Source: Symsagittifera roscoffensis (Eukaryota > Xenacoelomorpha > Acoela > Convolutidae). Taken from it: DNA of 64,000 nucleotides. Positions within the stretch are counted from its first letter, which is position 1, and the number at the start of each line of letters is the position of its first letter. A model generated the notes under the pieces. That model saw only the letters and a list, made by a program, of their open reading frames with translations, did no database searches and had not been told where the DNA came from. A program made the translations under genes and the position numbers. The stretch lies in assembly GCF_963678635.1 (NCBI RefSeq), contig NC_087064.1, positions 74,986,213 to 75,050,212 on the forward strand, written 5' to 3'. Of the stretch, positions 31,800 through 43,264 are shown piece by piece.

Positions 31800-32395
31800 G
31801 CACTAGTTTTTCAATTTTTGACAAACTGCATCTACAGGATGAATTTTTCAATTCTACAGATTTTCAGTTTTGTTTTTAAGGCAAATTTTGAAGCAAAAAA
31901 ACTGGACTGTTATGACAATTGACTTTAACAGCGTGAATTAATTCTGTAACAAATTAGGTTTTTTAGGTGATGAAAACTTGTTTCGACCACCTGATTTGAT
32001 TTTCATTCAGATACTTTTTATGGGCTTTCAAGCGCGATACACAAGCGACTGCTGTTTTTATTTGGCAAGACTTATCAATTTCTGAAAATTGCATACTAGG
32101 AGCCTCCGTTGAAGTGAAAGTGAAAAAACTCCACAGAAGATTATGACAAAAAATTAGGCAAATTTGAACAAAATTAATGAAAGTAAGCGCGCTCATTTTG
32201 GACGGGGCAAAATGAAAGAAATTTTTAACAACATTGAAGACAACATAGAAAAAACTTAAAAAACTCAATTACCTCCAACATTGGTGCTTTAGAAATGGCA
32301 TTCAAGAAATAAGAAGAAAGCTGAATCATCAAAAAAGGACCGTGCTACGAAAACTAAACCGTCAAAAACAAACAGACTGACAAAAGTCCGAAAAA
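31800..32395. other. Intron 1: nothing recognised
   Basis: A minus-strand ORF at 31963-32268 has no recognisable motif. No repeat family is placed. Confidence 0.4.
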
Positions 32396-32404
32396 ATCGA
32401 AAAC

Positions 32405-32494
32405 TTCTAAAAACATGTCCCGGCGGGATTCGAACAACAAAAATTTACCGCCTCAAGCAGGTGTGTTACCTCTACGCTAAATGCGCTGGACAGT
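32405..32494 (-). repeat. tRNA-like sequence, second type
   Basis: The minus strand reads GCATTTAGCGTAGAGGTAAC (A-box-like), then CACCTGCTTGAGGCGG, then TTGTTCGAATCCCGCCGGGAC, which holds a perfect B-box core GTTCGAATCCC. Acceptor pairing is partial (GTCC with GGAC), and the anticodon arm does not fold cleanly, so a SINE head or tRNA relic is likelier than a working gene. Confidence 0.5.
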
Positions 32495-33600
32495 TGAATG
32501 ATTTTTGAAATTATAATGAAGCAAGATGATACATCTGCGAAATCTTGTTAACGAGGAAAAAGTATAGTAACTGGTTGCATCACCTTTGCTTATCACAAGG
32601 GCAAAAAACTATTCAAGCTAGGAAACTCGCTTATATTTTATTTTATTTTATTGCTTGAGTCGGTGCATAAACTCTTACTATGTTGTTAGCAAGCTCGTGC
32701 ATGTACAATAATTCCAAGTGTTTCAAGAAATTTTATAGCGCAAACGGTTAGCAAAAGGTTGAAATTTTTTCAAGCGAAGTGATCGCGCAATGAAACTTCG
32801 AAATCTTTTGAACTAGAGTCCCAAACTTTAAGTGTTGCTCTGTTAAAATGCGTTAAAAATTTTGTGATTAAGGAACTCTCCATGAGAAAAAATTATTTTT
32901 TAACAAATTAAAGGATCTTCCACAACCTGTTGCCTCGATTAAACCCTTGATGTCAGATTGAGTTCATTTCGAGAAGTCAATAAATTTCAAAAAACGGACA
33001 AGAAATCAAAACATTTTTTTTCTGACGGCCATAAATTTTTTTTCGTAAGGAAAGTCAAAAAGTTTCAATGAACGGTCAAAAAGCAGATAAAATTGACTTT
33101 TACGAGAGCCATGATTTTTCGTGCAGAAAAATTGGGCCGAAACCGCTTATGCAGGTGAGCTCCCTATGCTGCGTCCTTTTGATTGAAATCAAAATCTCAG
33201 ATTTGGGACGCTAGTTTTTGAAAAATGTAAAATCCAAAAATATGTGTCAAAAATCCCCCAGCACACTTTTCCGAAGGCTCTAGAAAAAGAGTGAAGGTGA
33301 AAAAAGACTAGGGAATTATGTTAAGCAGGCACAGAGGGTAGGGTGCCGACTTCCCATTGTTACCACTTTTTTGAAAATAGGCTTAGTTTTTGAGGACAAA
33401 ATTTTTGAAAAAGTGAATAAAAGAAATTCCGAAGCAGCTCAAAAAAAACAAAAAACTCGATCCCATACAGTTTTATAAGACCTGATTTTATCAAACAGGA
33501 ACTGATGAAACTTAACTCCGAGACGCGTGTTTAAAAAATGGGTACTCGAATTCTCTGGGCGTTGTAAAACTACCCTAATAGAGATCATAATTTGAAACTT
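32495..33600. other. Intron 1: mostly unassigned
   Basis: A CCTTTGCTTATCACAAGGG hairpin at about 32586-32605 belongs to the CTTGC/GCAAG small family, and there is a TTTTA run at about 32636-32653. Nothing else is recognised. Confidence 0.4.
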
Positions 33601-33601
33601 A

Positions 33602-34235
33602 TCCTGCTTTGCCTTACGCTGCCCTGCCTTGCCTAACGGTGCCTTACCGTGCCTTGCTGTATTGCGCTACTCTGCCTTGGCTTGCGCTCGACTGCCTTGC
33701 CTTATTCTGTCTTTTTTGCGATGCACTACCTTGCACATCGGCTGCTCTACTCAATCTACTCTGCTCTGCTCATTAACCTGCCCTGCCTTGCCCCTCTCTC
33801 CACTGATTTGCTTTACCATTCCTTGGGCTTCGCTGCTTTTCCCTGTCATGACTTGCACTGTTCTGCCTTACCTTGCGATACCCTGCTTTGTTTTGCACTG
33901 CGCTGTCATGCTTTGCGCTGCCATACTCTTCTTTACCTTGCCCATCCTTCCGCTGCACAGCACTGCCTGGTCTTGCGTTGCCCTGCCCCTCCTTGCCTCG
34001 CGCTTCCCTGCCTTACCCCTCCTTGCCTTGCGCTGCCATGCCTTACGCTGCCCTGCCGCTCCTTGCTTTGCCTTGCACTGCCCCTTGTCTTGCACTGCCC
34101 TCCTTGCCTCGCGCTGCCCTGCCTTGCTGTGCGCTGCCCTGTCTGCCCCTCATTGCCTTGCCTCTTCGCTCCTTGCTTTGCACCAGCCTGCCTTACGCTA
34201 CCTCGACCCTCCTTGCTTTGCGCTGCCCTTATAAC
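33602..34235. repeat. Degenerate CCTTGC/TGCCC-type simple repeat, about 630 bp
   Basis: The plus strand is a pyrimidine-rich, purine-poor mosaic of 5- and 10-11-base words (TGCCT, TGCCCTGCCTT, CTTGCGC). Three frames stay open over long spans because the unit lacks stop words; the peptides are all Ala/Leu/Pro/Cys. This is low-complexity DNA, not a gene. Confidence 0.9.
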
Positions 34236-34329
34236 TTCAAAACAACCTGTCTAGACATTTGACCAGGATCTTTCCAAGCTTGCTGTATCTTGAAAATTTA
34301 AGGTTTTAAATCAAATGGATTTCCAAAAC

Positions 34330-34705
34330 GTTACGAGTGGTGAACTGCTAAACATGGCGCCCACGGCAATTGAAAAGGACCTACAATTAAATATAAGGTT
34401 CTTTTCTAACCAAATATAGCAATAAAAATAATCAATAGTGGCCGCTCGATCGTTTTCAAACTTTCTCAAACGTAATTAGCCGTGTTGACCTCTATAATCC
34501 GATATCTTTGACCATAATCCGATAACAGGTTACGAGTGATGAACTGTTAAACATAGCGCCCACAGAAATTGAAAACGACCTACAATTAAATAAAAGATTC
34601 TAACCAAATATAGCAATAAAAATAATCAAGTGGCCGCTCGATCGTTTTCAAACTTTCTCAAACGTAATTACCCGTATTGACCTCCGTAATCCGATAACAT
34701 TGATC
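34330..34705. repeat. Direct duplication, unit about 199 bp
   Basis: GTTACGAGTG(G/A)TGAACTG starts at 34330 and 34529. Both units share ATAGCAATAAAAATAATCAA, GTGGCCGCTCGATCG and ATAATCCGATA-type blocks in order, with small gaps in the second. Confidence 0.85.
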
Positions 34706-34850
34706 AAAAAATTTTATACAACGAAGACCTTTATCATACATACATCAAATATATGGAAAAAGCTCATAATTTTTTTCAAAATTGACTGGAAAAAACTTTG
34801 TACTTTTTTCTGTGGCTAATTGAACCAATTAGAACAGTATGACGGAAAAA

Positions 34851-36011
34851 ATTCAGGGTGAATCTAGTGCGGGGTGTTCAGGGTGAAAGTCAGCACAGCG
34901 AACAATTCAAAGCGGGCGTCGGTGTACACCAGGGCTCTGTTCTTGGTGCACTCATCTTCAGCCTCGTCCTAGAGGTCCCTAATCAATGTAAAGGCGTACC
35001 TTGGGAGCAACTCTATGCCTATGGAAAGACTAAGTACTTATGGCAGATACGCTTAATAAATGCATTGCTAGACTCAAGATCTCGAAAACTGGCACAGAGG
35101 GTAAAGGTATCCGAGTCAACATGAAAAAAAAAGAACTCCCTGACCTCAAGCACCTGCCTTGTATTGATCTCGTCAAGGACTCTAGGAAGTACCCTTGTGC
35201 TGTCGCCTAGGTGTAGAAAGCATCTCTATTGCTTGCTCTCAATGCAAATTGTGGGTTCACAAGAAATATCAGGCCGGCTGGTAGCCAACCCAATAAATAT
35301 TTGCCACAGACGCACTGGATTGTCGCGGCCTAACGACGGTCGCCTTTCAAATATGATTGATGTGGAGAGCACACTTAATATTGAGCCAACTTTCTGCTAC
35401 CTGGGTGGCACGCTCAGTGCTGGCGGGGGCTCTGATAGGGCAATCGCTGCCTGATGTTGCTTGGCCTAATTCTTGCCAGATGTTGCTCTACCTGTACTAA
35501 CTTCGGGGCTGATCTCATTTAGAACACGTGGAAAACTACACTTTTCTTGTGTGCGATCAATAATGCTGCACGGAAGTGAAACTTGGTATTCCAACGTATC
35601 AGATCTGCAATGAAACATGACTAAGAAATGATCCGCTTAATCTGCGGTGTTAAGCCCGGTGTTCATGATCCAGGTGTACTTCTTGATAAACTCCGCTTAC
35701 ATGACTTCATCTACGTCCTTCGGAGCAGACACCTCAGATGTTTTGGACATGTTCAAGGCACTCGCTTAGCGTCATGCATCAAAAGGGCCAATGAGATGAC
35801 CATATCATCTATCAAAAGACGTGGGAGACCAAGAAAGACTTGGTTAGATAGTGTAAAATGATATCAAGGAACGTTGCTTTACCCACATAGAACCGCAAGG
35901 CCGTATTTCATGGAATGCTGGAGTTCGACAATGCTTGGTGCTGCCAACCCATCTGAGGGGCCAGAGACAGCACGATAATCAAAAATCGCATATGATGATG
36001 ATTATGATTAT
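34851..36011 (+). pseudogene. Decayed LINE reverse-transcriptase ORF, C-terminal part
   Basis: In successive frames I read GVGVHQGSVLGALIFSLVLE, GVPWEQLYAYGKTK, DSRKYPCAVA, ISGRLVANPINICHRR, FCYLGGTLSAGGGSDRAIAA, MIRLICGVKP, RSRHLRCFGHVQGT and KRRGRPRKTWLDSVK. These follow, in order, the palm and C-terminal region of a common animal non-LTR retrotransposon (RTE-like is my guess). The catalytic YADD is YAYG and about 35 residues after it are missing. Stops and frameshifts break it into at least four pieces, so it is dead. The 3' end runs into an ATGATGATGATTATGATTAT tail, fitting the short-tandem tails of RTE-like elements. Confidence 0.85.
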
Positions 36012-36527
36012 ATGGCAAGATGAATTTTAATGGGTCCAAAAAATAGGCCACAATTTTCAACCAAGAAACTTTATTTTTCAGTCATGATCCTGTGTAACAC
36101 TTAATACATGATCCTTGTCACAATTCTTGCCACTTAACCTATGAGTTTTATTGTAAACGAGATCTAAGCACTTGTAACGCTTAAAACTAAGCAAAATCAG
36201 AATTTTCATTTATAGAAAAATGCTTGTCAAACAATTTTCACATATATAAAAAAAAATGCTTATCGTAGAGTTTGCAAACAATTTTCTGTACTTATAAATT
36301 TCTACAACATTTTATGACAAGGATTATTCCGTTTATGAAAACTGTATGACAAGCATTCTTGGTCAACCCGGGTAGCTGCCTCAGTTCATGCTTTAATTCT
36401 GGCATCATCGAGGTAAAAATTGAACAATTTTGAAGCACTGTATTTACATTAGAGACCCTGGTAGTTTCTTGGAACCCTTCGATCGCTCTTGTACCTCAAT
36501 ACATTGTAATATATGCCTATCTCTAAC
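36012..36527. other. Intron 1, part next to exon 1
   Basis: Words such as ATGACAAG, CTTGTCA and ATGCTTGTCA recur, and some face each other (about 36110-36370), giving weak inverted-repeat character. No gene is recognised. Confidence 0.35.
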
Positions 36528-37137
36528 CTGAAGTGGAGATGTGACTAAACAGCTTGCCACATGAAGATGGCTGGGACACTATTGTCGTGTGTTGTTGTTG
36601 TGCTCCGAGAGATAGTGTGTGTTGGCTAAGGGGGTGGAGTTGGTTTTGAGCTAGGGTCAAGGGCGTCCTTGTCTGCTGGCTATTTGAGATTGAGTTGTTG
36701 TTGTGGGAGGAGTATATTATTGCACTGTTAACTGTTGTTGAGACCACATCGGCGCTGCTGCTTTTCAAAATGTCGCTGCTCATCATCCTTCCATTTGAAC
36801 TGTTGAAAGATGTTATTGCAGTATTGGCTCCTAGTAGCTCGCTGCCGTTGCTTACAAACGCCAGGCTGTGATTATCTAATTGCAGCTGTCGTTGATGAAG
36901 AAAATTCACACTGTACACATCGTTATTACGTAATGATGACGAAAGACTACTGCTATTACTAGTGATCGACGCAATGACTTGAATGTCGTCCGAATCGTCC
37001 TCATCCATATTTTCCACGTCATGGATCGCAGGTCCAAAAGTGCCATGATCTGCCATGATTTCCACTTCATCTTGATTCGAATCAGCACCTGAAATTTCCA
37101 TACCAACAGTCCCTCGGTTCTCGCTGATGGAATCCAT
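36528..37137 (-). CDS. HDAC4: Class IIa HDAC, exon 1 with start codon
   Basis: The ATG at 37135-37137 is the first Met after an in-frame TAA 27 bases upstream, so the start is well fixed for this exon. The donor is TTCAG|GTTAGA; unspliced reading hits a stop in the next codon. It gives 203 residues plus one base. The sequence begins MDSISENRGTVGMEISGAD, has an acidic stretch (VENMDEDDSDDIQV), then Ser/Asn-rich and finally Gln/Leu-rich sequence (QNQLHPLSQHTLSLGAQQQH). It shows no clear similarity to the vertebrate HDAC4 N terminus; its membership rests on phase continuity to exons 2 and 3. Transcription start and 5' UTR exons are unknown. Confidence 0.75.
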
Positions 37138-38039
37138 AGTGAGAAAAAATAAATAGACAATTTAGCGACAGTCAATGCTGAGTGGTGATTGGACAGAATA
37201 GAAACACCGTTTCAGTGACATTTGACCCTTTGAGGCTGAGAGAAGAGCAAACTGCAAAGGACATCGCATTGATCCACTGACTGTTTTCATTTGTCCTCCT
37301 ACTGAAACAACAACACACTGGTTTTACCTATGAATTAAGGCGTAAAGATGTATTTGACCCTGAAGTGAACATCACTTGACTTTTACTATTTAAAGCAAAA
37401 ATAAACAAATAGCCCACAAACCCCATTGGTGGCTTAATTTAGCAACAATCCAATGCGTCAATTTAAAATACAGGGTATTAAGACATGAATTAGCTGGAAA
37501 AGGTGAGAAATATCTACATTCAAATCAATCAAAAATCAAAGCCAAATTTACGCTGCGTCAATAAACAGGGTAAGAAAATAACTAGTGTCTATTTCACATG
37601 TAATTTTGAAATGAATTTTAAAAAACATTCAAATAAATATATACAGCGACTTAATTTATCATTAAATATTTATTCTTACATACAGTCTTTGTTATAAAAA
37701 AAACACGTGTACCTTAAAACTTGTTTGTAAATATAGTAGTAAAACCTCAGATAGACTGACCAAAATTTTAGTAATATCCAAAGATAGGTACCAAAATGAG
37801 TCGAGCAAAAATACGGCAATAAAGCCGATAAAAGATAGGACAAAAAACTTTTGGCGAATTAGGAAACCTGTAGTCGAAACTCATCCACTGGTCTGCACAT
37901 AACAGAGTATGCAGATAACAGAGTCGACAGACACTTCGAGATCCCCCAGCGGCACGAACGCTTTAGGACAGTTGAAAAGACGGTCAAAACTCTTTGCGAT
38001 TTTTTGGACAAAATTTTTCAAAAAGTGACTTAAAACGAC

Positions 38040-38125
38040 TTTTTAAACGACGCGGGCTGGTCACGAACCTCGGACCATTAAAGCCTTATTCAGGTACTTC
38101 ACCACTACACTAAGCGGGTTGCTCT
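38040..38125 (-). repeat. tRNA-like relic
   Basis: The minus strand has an A-box-like CTTAGTGTAGTGGTGAAG and a B-box-like GAGGTTCGTGACC about 30 bases later. It resembles the 32.4-kb sequence in layout and is probably a SINE head. Confidence 0.45.
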
Positions 38126-40121
38126 AGAACAGTAATTGGTGTTTTATACTGAACAAAACTCAATTTGTTACAGAATTTGAAAAAAAAGTTGTCCACTGGA
38201 TAAAAGACTAGTTTCCGATTTCCGAACAGAAAGATGCTCTCGCAAAAGTTAAGGTAAGTATCGAAGGTGAGTTAAAAGTAAACCTCTGTAAAAACAATCT
38301 TTGACGAAAACTTCAAAAAAAACTAGTGACAACTATTGCATCCGAATAAGATAAATTCCCATTTTTCTCAATTCAAAAACCTATGCAGCGAACTTTATGG
38401 ATTGCATAAAGAAAGTTATTAATTAAAAATTTATTTTCGTTTTAATTGAACGACAATTTTAACCAAAATGACAAAATTTTACTCACTGCAAGTCATTGTT
38501 AGGATAACTATGAGCGAAATGATTGAATAGCCGTTTATTTGTGGATTGAAAAATAAAACACATCAATCAAAAAGTTATTCTTGGGTTATTTGAGCGACAA
38601 ATTCAACCTAATCCTTTAAAAAGTAATCGCCGTTTTTTTTCTATTTATAAAATAAAATGAACATTTCAAGCCAGCTAAGAATGGTAAAAACTAAAGAAAA
38701 GGTTTCTGTTAATGATGCAGAAAATAATAACATATCAGTTGTTGTTGTTGTGATGTTCGGTTCCGTTCTATTTATAAATTTTCTGTAAGATGTCCCTGTG
38801 AATAGACTGGTAAAGCAGGAATTGCAAGGGAAAATGTGAAGTTGAATCTATTTTTGGAAAAAAGAGCCGATTTATTGACCAAATTGATCAGAAATTGTGA
38901 CGACTTCGAAATATAAAGCATTACTTTCTCAGATATATACCCGGTTAATGGAAATGGCACCAATATATAGTAAAAAATTTAGGAACACAATATATACTTA
39001 TAAATAGCCCACAAACTGCTTCAATCAATCGACAGGTCAGATTGCATATTGCTGGGGTTTTAGAATAGATACAACAAAGATGCTTTAGAAATTTTGCTTC
39101 CATTTGAGATAATTATTTGTTTTACGTCGAGTGCATATCATTGATCAAATTCAAAAAATATCAAGGTGAACAAATGTTAAGGTGAACAAATGTTAAGGTG
39201 AACAAATGTGTCAAGATAAAGTATCTAAAAAAAGAGATCTCTCTATTCAATTGGTATGAAGTGCGAACAAAGGAAACAAAAACAATCATTTAATTACGAA
39301 TTTCGGCAACTAGACATAACAAAAGAATTTCCACGATTAAAATACATGTACCGTACCATGAGCAGCAACTGACGGCATTGAAAAAAGAGCAAGGAGGAGG
39401 CAAATAATGGATGTTAACTCAGGTCTAATTAATAGCATCAGCCGATGTTGAAAACATGTCAATTTAATTTTAAACTATTTTAAAACAATTTTTGTTTTCA
39501 AATTGCAAGTACATTTCTTTAATAAAGAATGGTTTGGTTTGGTTGTCGATAGATGAAAATGCGCAACTAATTACGTCACAAGCGGATACAATTGCGATTG
39601 CCGTTTTCAGGCCGTTTTTTCTTTTCCATTCAGTCCGCCGCAGTCCTTTTGAATGGAAAATGACGAAAAAAGAAAGAGCAAAAGTGCACTATTCTATTTT
39701 TAGATCGACCGCACATACCATTTCAGCCCCATTGTAACTCTAATCTTACCGCTATTGCCACTAGAGGCACATGATTAAACCCAACAACACTAGTCTGCTA
39801 TTTTTAGAAACAAGAATATTGAGCTGCAAAGATTTTTTTATTCCCCAGTCGATTTTTGCAAAATCAGCAACACATATTGCCGAGAGGTTATAAAAAAATT
39901 GCGTGTGCTACTTTTTCTGTACTTGAAGTTGATTAACAACTGTCTTGAGAAATATTCTGCAAAACACAACGGATGATCTATTTAAAACAATACGAGAAAG
40001 GTTCTTGCTCAGCTGAACACAAACCGGATATCACCAACCATTCGAGAATTATTAGCATAAAATTCTAATTAAAGCAACACACAGATAGCTGCAGCTAACA
40101 GCTTTAGCGTGTTGAGATAGG

Positions 40122-40129
40122 TCACGTGA
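40122..40129. promoter_or_regulatory. Palindromic E-box TCACGTGA
   Basis: A perfect 8-base palindrome of the kind bound by bHLH-zip factors, about 3 kb upstream of the HDAC start codon. Such a site occurs by chance about once per 65 kb at even composition, so the functional weight is low. Confidence 0.2.
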
Positions 40130-40664
40130 ACGCCAAATCTCTGAATTGTGGCTGCCAAAATTTTCCTCATTTTTGACCGACTAACCTCAAATGCATTCAT
40201 TTCTGAGGGGGAGGGCGGGGGTGAGGAGCTTAGACACACACACTCCCTCCTATTTTATGTTCAGAACAATGCAAAACGGGGTAGGAAGCAAGTCAAAACC
40301 ATCGATTTAAATTTGCTAGAACACCCATAGACAGCAGCTCCCAGAAAGTATTTTAACATAGCCTATCACTACGATAAATAACGAAAAAAGGCGATTTTGC
40401 AAAGTCAGCTATTTGCAGTAACTCATAAACACTTACCGACTACTCAAAACCTAGCCTTCGAAAGAATTCCCTAAAAAAAATAAGAAGAATTCAGAAGCCG
40501 CGTAACCTCAGGTTTACTGTTTCACAATTTAAGTCTTTAACTCCTGTCTAGAAAGAGGCAAGAAAAGTTACTTAAAACGAAATGGGAAAAATTGATGTAC
40601 CTTTTTCTTTGGCATCCAAACTTCGAAAACAAAAGAACTAACTAAATTCTGACCTAAATCACAA

Positions 40665-41352
40665 ACACAGCCAACAGACAGTTGGAAAAGAGTCAATGAC
40701 CGCAAGGAAACAGAAAAAAAAACAGATTTTTGTTTATTTTTTGAAAAATATCAAATTTGAAATTTCAAAATATAAAACATATGGCATTACAGTTACAGCT
40801 CTTTGAATTTCAAGAGCAATGACATATAGAACTATTTGAAAAAAAAATAACCCAATTTGAGAAAACTGGATTATTAGCGAAAGTTGTTGCATGGACAAAA
40901 AAAAATTAAATTTCATTTTCGAAACTAGAAATCGATCTTTTTTTCGCGCCATTTCAGCTTCCATAATTGGACAAGGCATTTTGCCTACTTATTTGCAAAT
41001 AGACTTGAATTGAATTATACCTGAAGAATTTCGTATGATTGACACTTTTTTGATAAAACTTACCCAATTTGAGAAAACTGGATCAGTAGGTAAAATTTTT
41101 ATTTCACTGGGAAAATCCATTTTCGAAACTGGAATTTGATCACGTTTTTTGTGACCTTTAAACTTTCGCTGTTCGATGGTGGAAATTTCCTTCCTTTTAA
41201 CAAAGCAAATGAAATGAACTTGAAGAGAAATCAAAAGTAAAATTGCAAAAATCAAATTAGAGCCTGAACAAACTATTAAACTTTTCCTGAAAAGAAACAA
41301 AAAAAAAATCATCACTAGCTATACAAGAGTCTTCGCTACCTTCATCGACTCT
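40665..41352 (+). mobile_element. MITE-like family M, both ends present, nested pair
   Basis: The left end is CCAACAGACAGTTGG plus AAGAGTCAATGACCGCA. The right end is ACAAGAGTCTTCGCTACCTT, then CATCGACTCTTAAT. The core is duplicated (GAGAAAACTGGAT at about 40859 and 41070), so two copies are merged. A type-2 block (CATAATTGGACAAGGCATTT) lies in the first and a type-1 block (TGTTCGATGGTGG) in the second. Confidence 0.7.
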
Positions 41353-42025
41353 TAATAAAATCTTCAAGAATATGTAGCTATACATAATATATTGACAAAG
41401 CAAAAAATTGCCAAAAAGTTACGTATTATCTTATGTTTCCGAAAAATTTTGGAATATCGATATCTATAACATGAAATAAGATGAAATCTAATTTTTAAGT
41501 CCAAACAAGCAACACATAAAGGGCATATTACTCAGCCAGAAAAATCCAAAGGTCCAGAATTATTTTTAGCGAAGTGAAAATATTCTTGAAAACTTTAATG
41601 AAAAAATTCATGCTTAGCAAAAAAAGAAGCGTGGGAGCCTCACACTTTTTAGTAAGAACACAAAAACATCATACAAAATTACAAGAAAAGGCTTAATTAT
41701 TATTGTTTTGCTAAGAAACAGAGTATTAAGAAACCAAAAAGTTCGAACTTGTTTCTAGTTTCTAAAAAAAACATCCATATCACATAAACGAGTCTCAAAG
41801 TTTCAGTCTCAAATAACAGCTTCAGAATTGAATTAAGAAATCAACGGTTAAAATGTTGAACATCAGATTTTAGACGAAAGAAACCACACGACCAAAATAA
41901 GTGATTTCACTTTGCCCCTTGACACTTAAAAACTTTTTCGTTTATCAGTCAAAGCTCCCAAAAATTTTTCATGACACTTGCTACCCGCAAGCTTTTCAGT
42001 TACGTGGAAAAAAAAACATAATTAA
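41353..42025. other. Unassigned AT-rich stretch
   Basis: No gene or known repeat is seen. Confidence 0.4.
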
Positions 42026-42029
42026 ATCA

Positions 42030-42420
42030 AAAAGGAAGCGGAGCTTCGCACCCCCTGCGATACAACGCAAGCGTAACATTGCAATCTCTTTTGAATTAAG
42101 GGAAAACGGTCGAAAAACACAACCACCAATATCTAAGCTTCTAGTATTCTTATTCGAACGGCCACTAAGCCGTAAAAACTTGGATAAGCTGGCACTAAGC
42201 CGACAAAGGTCAGGGGTTCGAAGCCCGTTTCCATCATAGTTGGAGGTGTCCCATGTCATCCGCCTCCTCAAGGTGGGACCGACTACGGCGAAATGGATGA
42301 CATCTAGCTCCCCGCGGAAGAAAGGCCCAGTTAAGCCGAAAACGAAAAATACCATAAGAAAATTGTTGTCATGATAAATTTGGAGCGATTGTTCTACAAC
42401 ATAAATTTTTACACCATAAC
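42030..42420 (+). repeat. Hairpin-headed repeat with tRNA-like box
   Basis: The head is GAAGCGGAGCTTCGC, then CTGCGATACAACGC. A box GGTCAGGGGTTCGAAGCCC (about 42210-42228) has a B-box-like core on the plus strand. Next come GTCCCATGTCATCCGCC and GGATGACATCTAGCTCC, and CCCAGTTAAGCCGAAAAC leads to the tail. It is related to repeat B by its head and its AAGCCGAAAA box, but the middle differs. Confidence 0.55.
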
Positions 42421-43264
42421 CATCCTGAATTAATTACAATAATGATCAATTTTTGACCCTCAGTGTTAAAAGAAAGATTCACTTAGATCACAGAAGATAG
42501 ACAGACTCCGATCATTATTAAATAAAACTCCAAATTCGAAACCCGAGTTGGCAAACTTTCAAAATAACAGGACGAGAAAAGCCTGCAATATATCATCTGA
42601 GCCAGTTTAATCACACAGACATTTATAAAAAAAAACATGCAGCAAGGAATATTCAAAATCCAGAAATTAAAACTATATAAAAACTGTGCCAAAAACATCC
42701 CCTAATATAACTCAAGCTCTACTCCGCTAATGATTAAAGAAACAAAAGTTAAAACTAGCAATAAAACAGCAAATACCTTAAATATTTATTCCAGATGAAT
42801 CGAGAAGAAAACTTACTTCGTCAAAAAATACCTCCAACAAGCGAATTTGAATCTCAGCCTAATGGACAAAGCTTAAGACAAAGTGCCTTTGCAAGCGAGC
42901 CAGAGAACCATAAATATCTTATTACTGGCTTCGAAATACAGCAAGTGAAAAAAAATTACGTATATTGCACGTTACGAAATTCAATCCGATATACAAAAAA
43001 AAATCACGCTTAAATCATGAGCTAAGAACTGCAGAATCGAATCAGCGAGTTTTTTGATTCAGGGAAAATGACATTGTAAGAACAAAACCAAGCTTCCGTC
43101 AAGCACAAGATACAACAGATTCAAAAAAGTATTAGAGAAAAAATTAGAGTCTCATCCATCCTGATTTTACTAAACATTTACCAAATACCAAGCATCAACA
43201 AAATTTTCGCACATTTCACATCACCGCCTTTGTACTGTAAACCCTCGATTTTTTTTTATCACAG
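42421..43264. other. Unassigned stretch
   Basis: ORFs at 42483-42698 (minus) and 42795-43013 (plus) lack domains. No repeat is identified. Confidence 0.4.

Larger units (their letters stand above)
37138..40660. other. 5' flank of the HDAC gene, mostly unassigned
   Basis: No ORF is convincing. It includes a tRNA-like relic at about 38040-38125 (minus: CGCTTAGTGTAGTGGTGAAG, then GAGGTTCGTGACC). Three copies of AAGGTGAACAAATGT lie at about 39162-39208. A palindromic E-box TCACGTGA lies at 40122-40129. Promoter elements for the HDAC gene could lie here, but none can be proven. Confidence 0.4.

Noticed and set aside
33629-34262. Overlapping ORFs of up to 201 codons on both strands
   Set aside because: All are low-complexity Ala/Leu/Pro/Cys (or Gln/Arg/Lys/Gly) translations of one pyrimidine-rich simple repeat; several frames are open at once.
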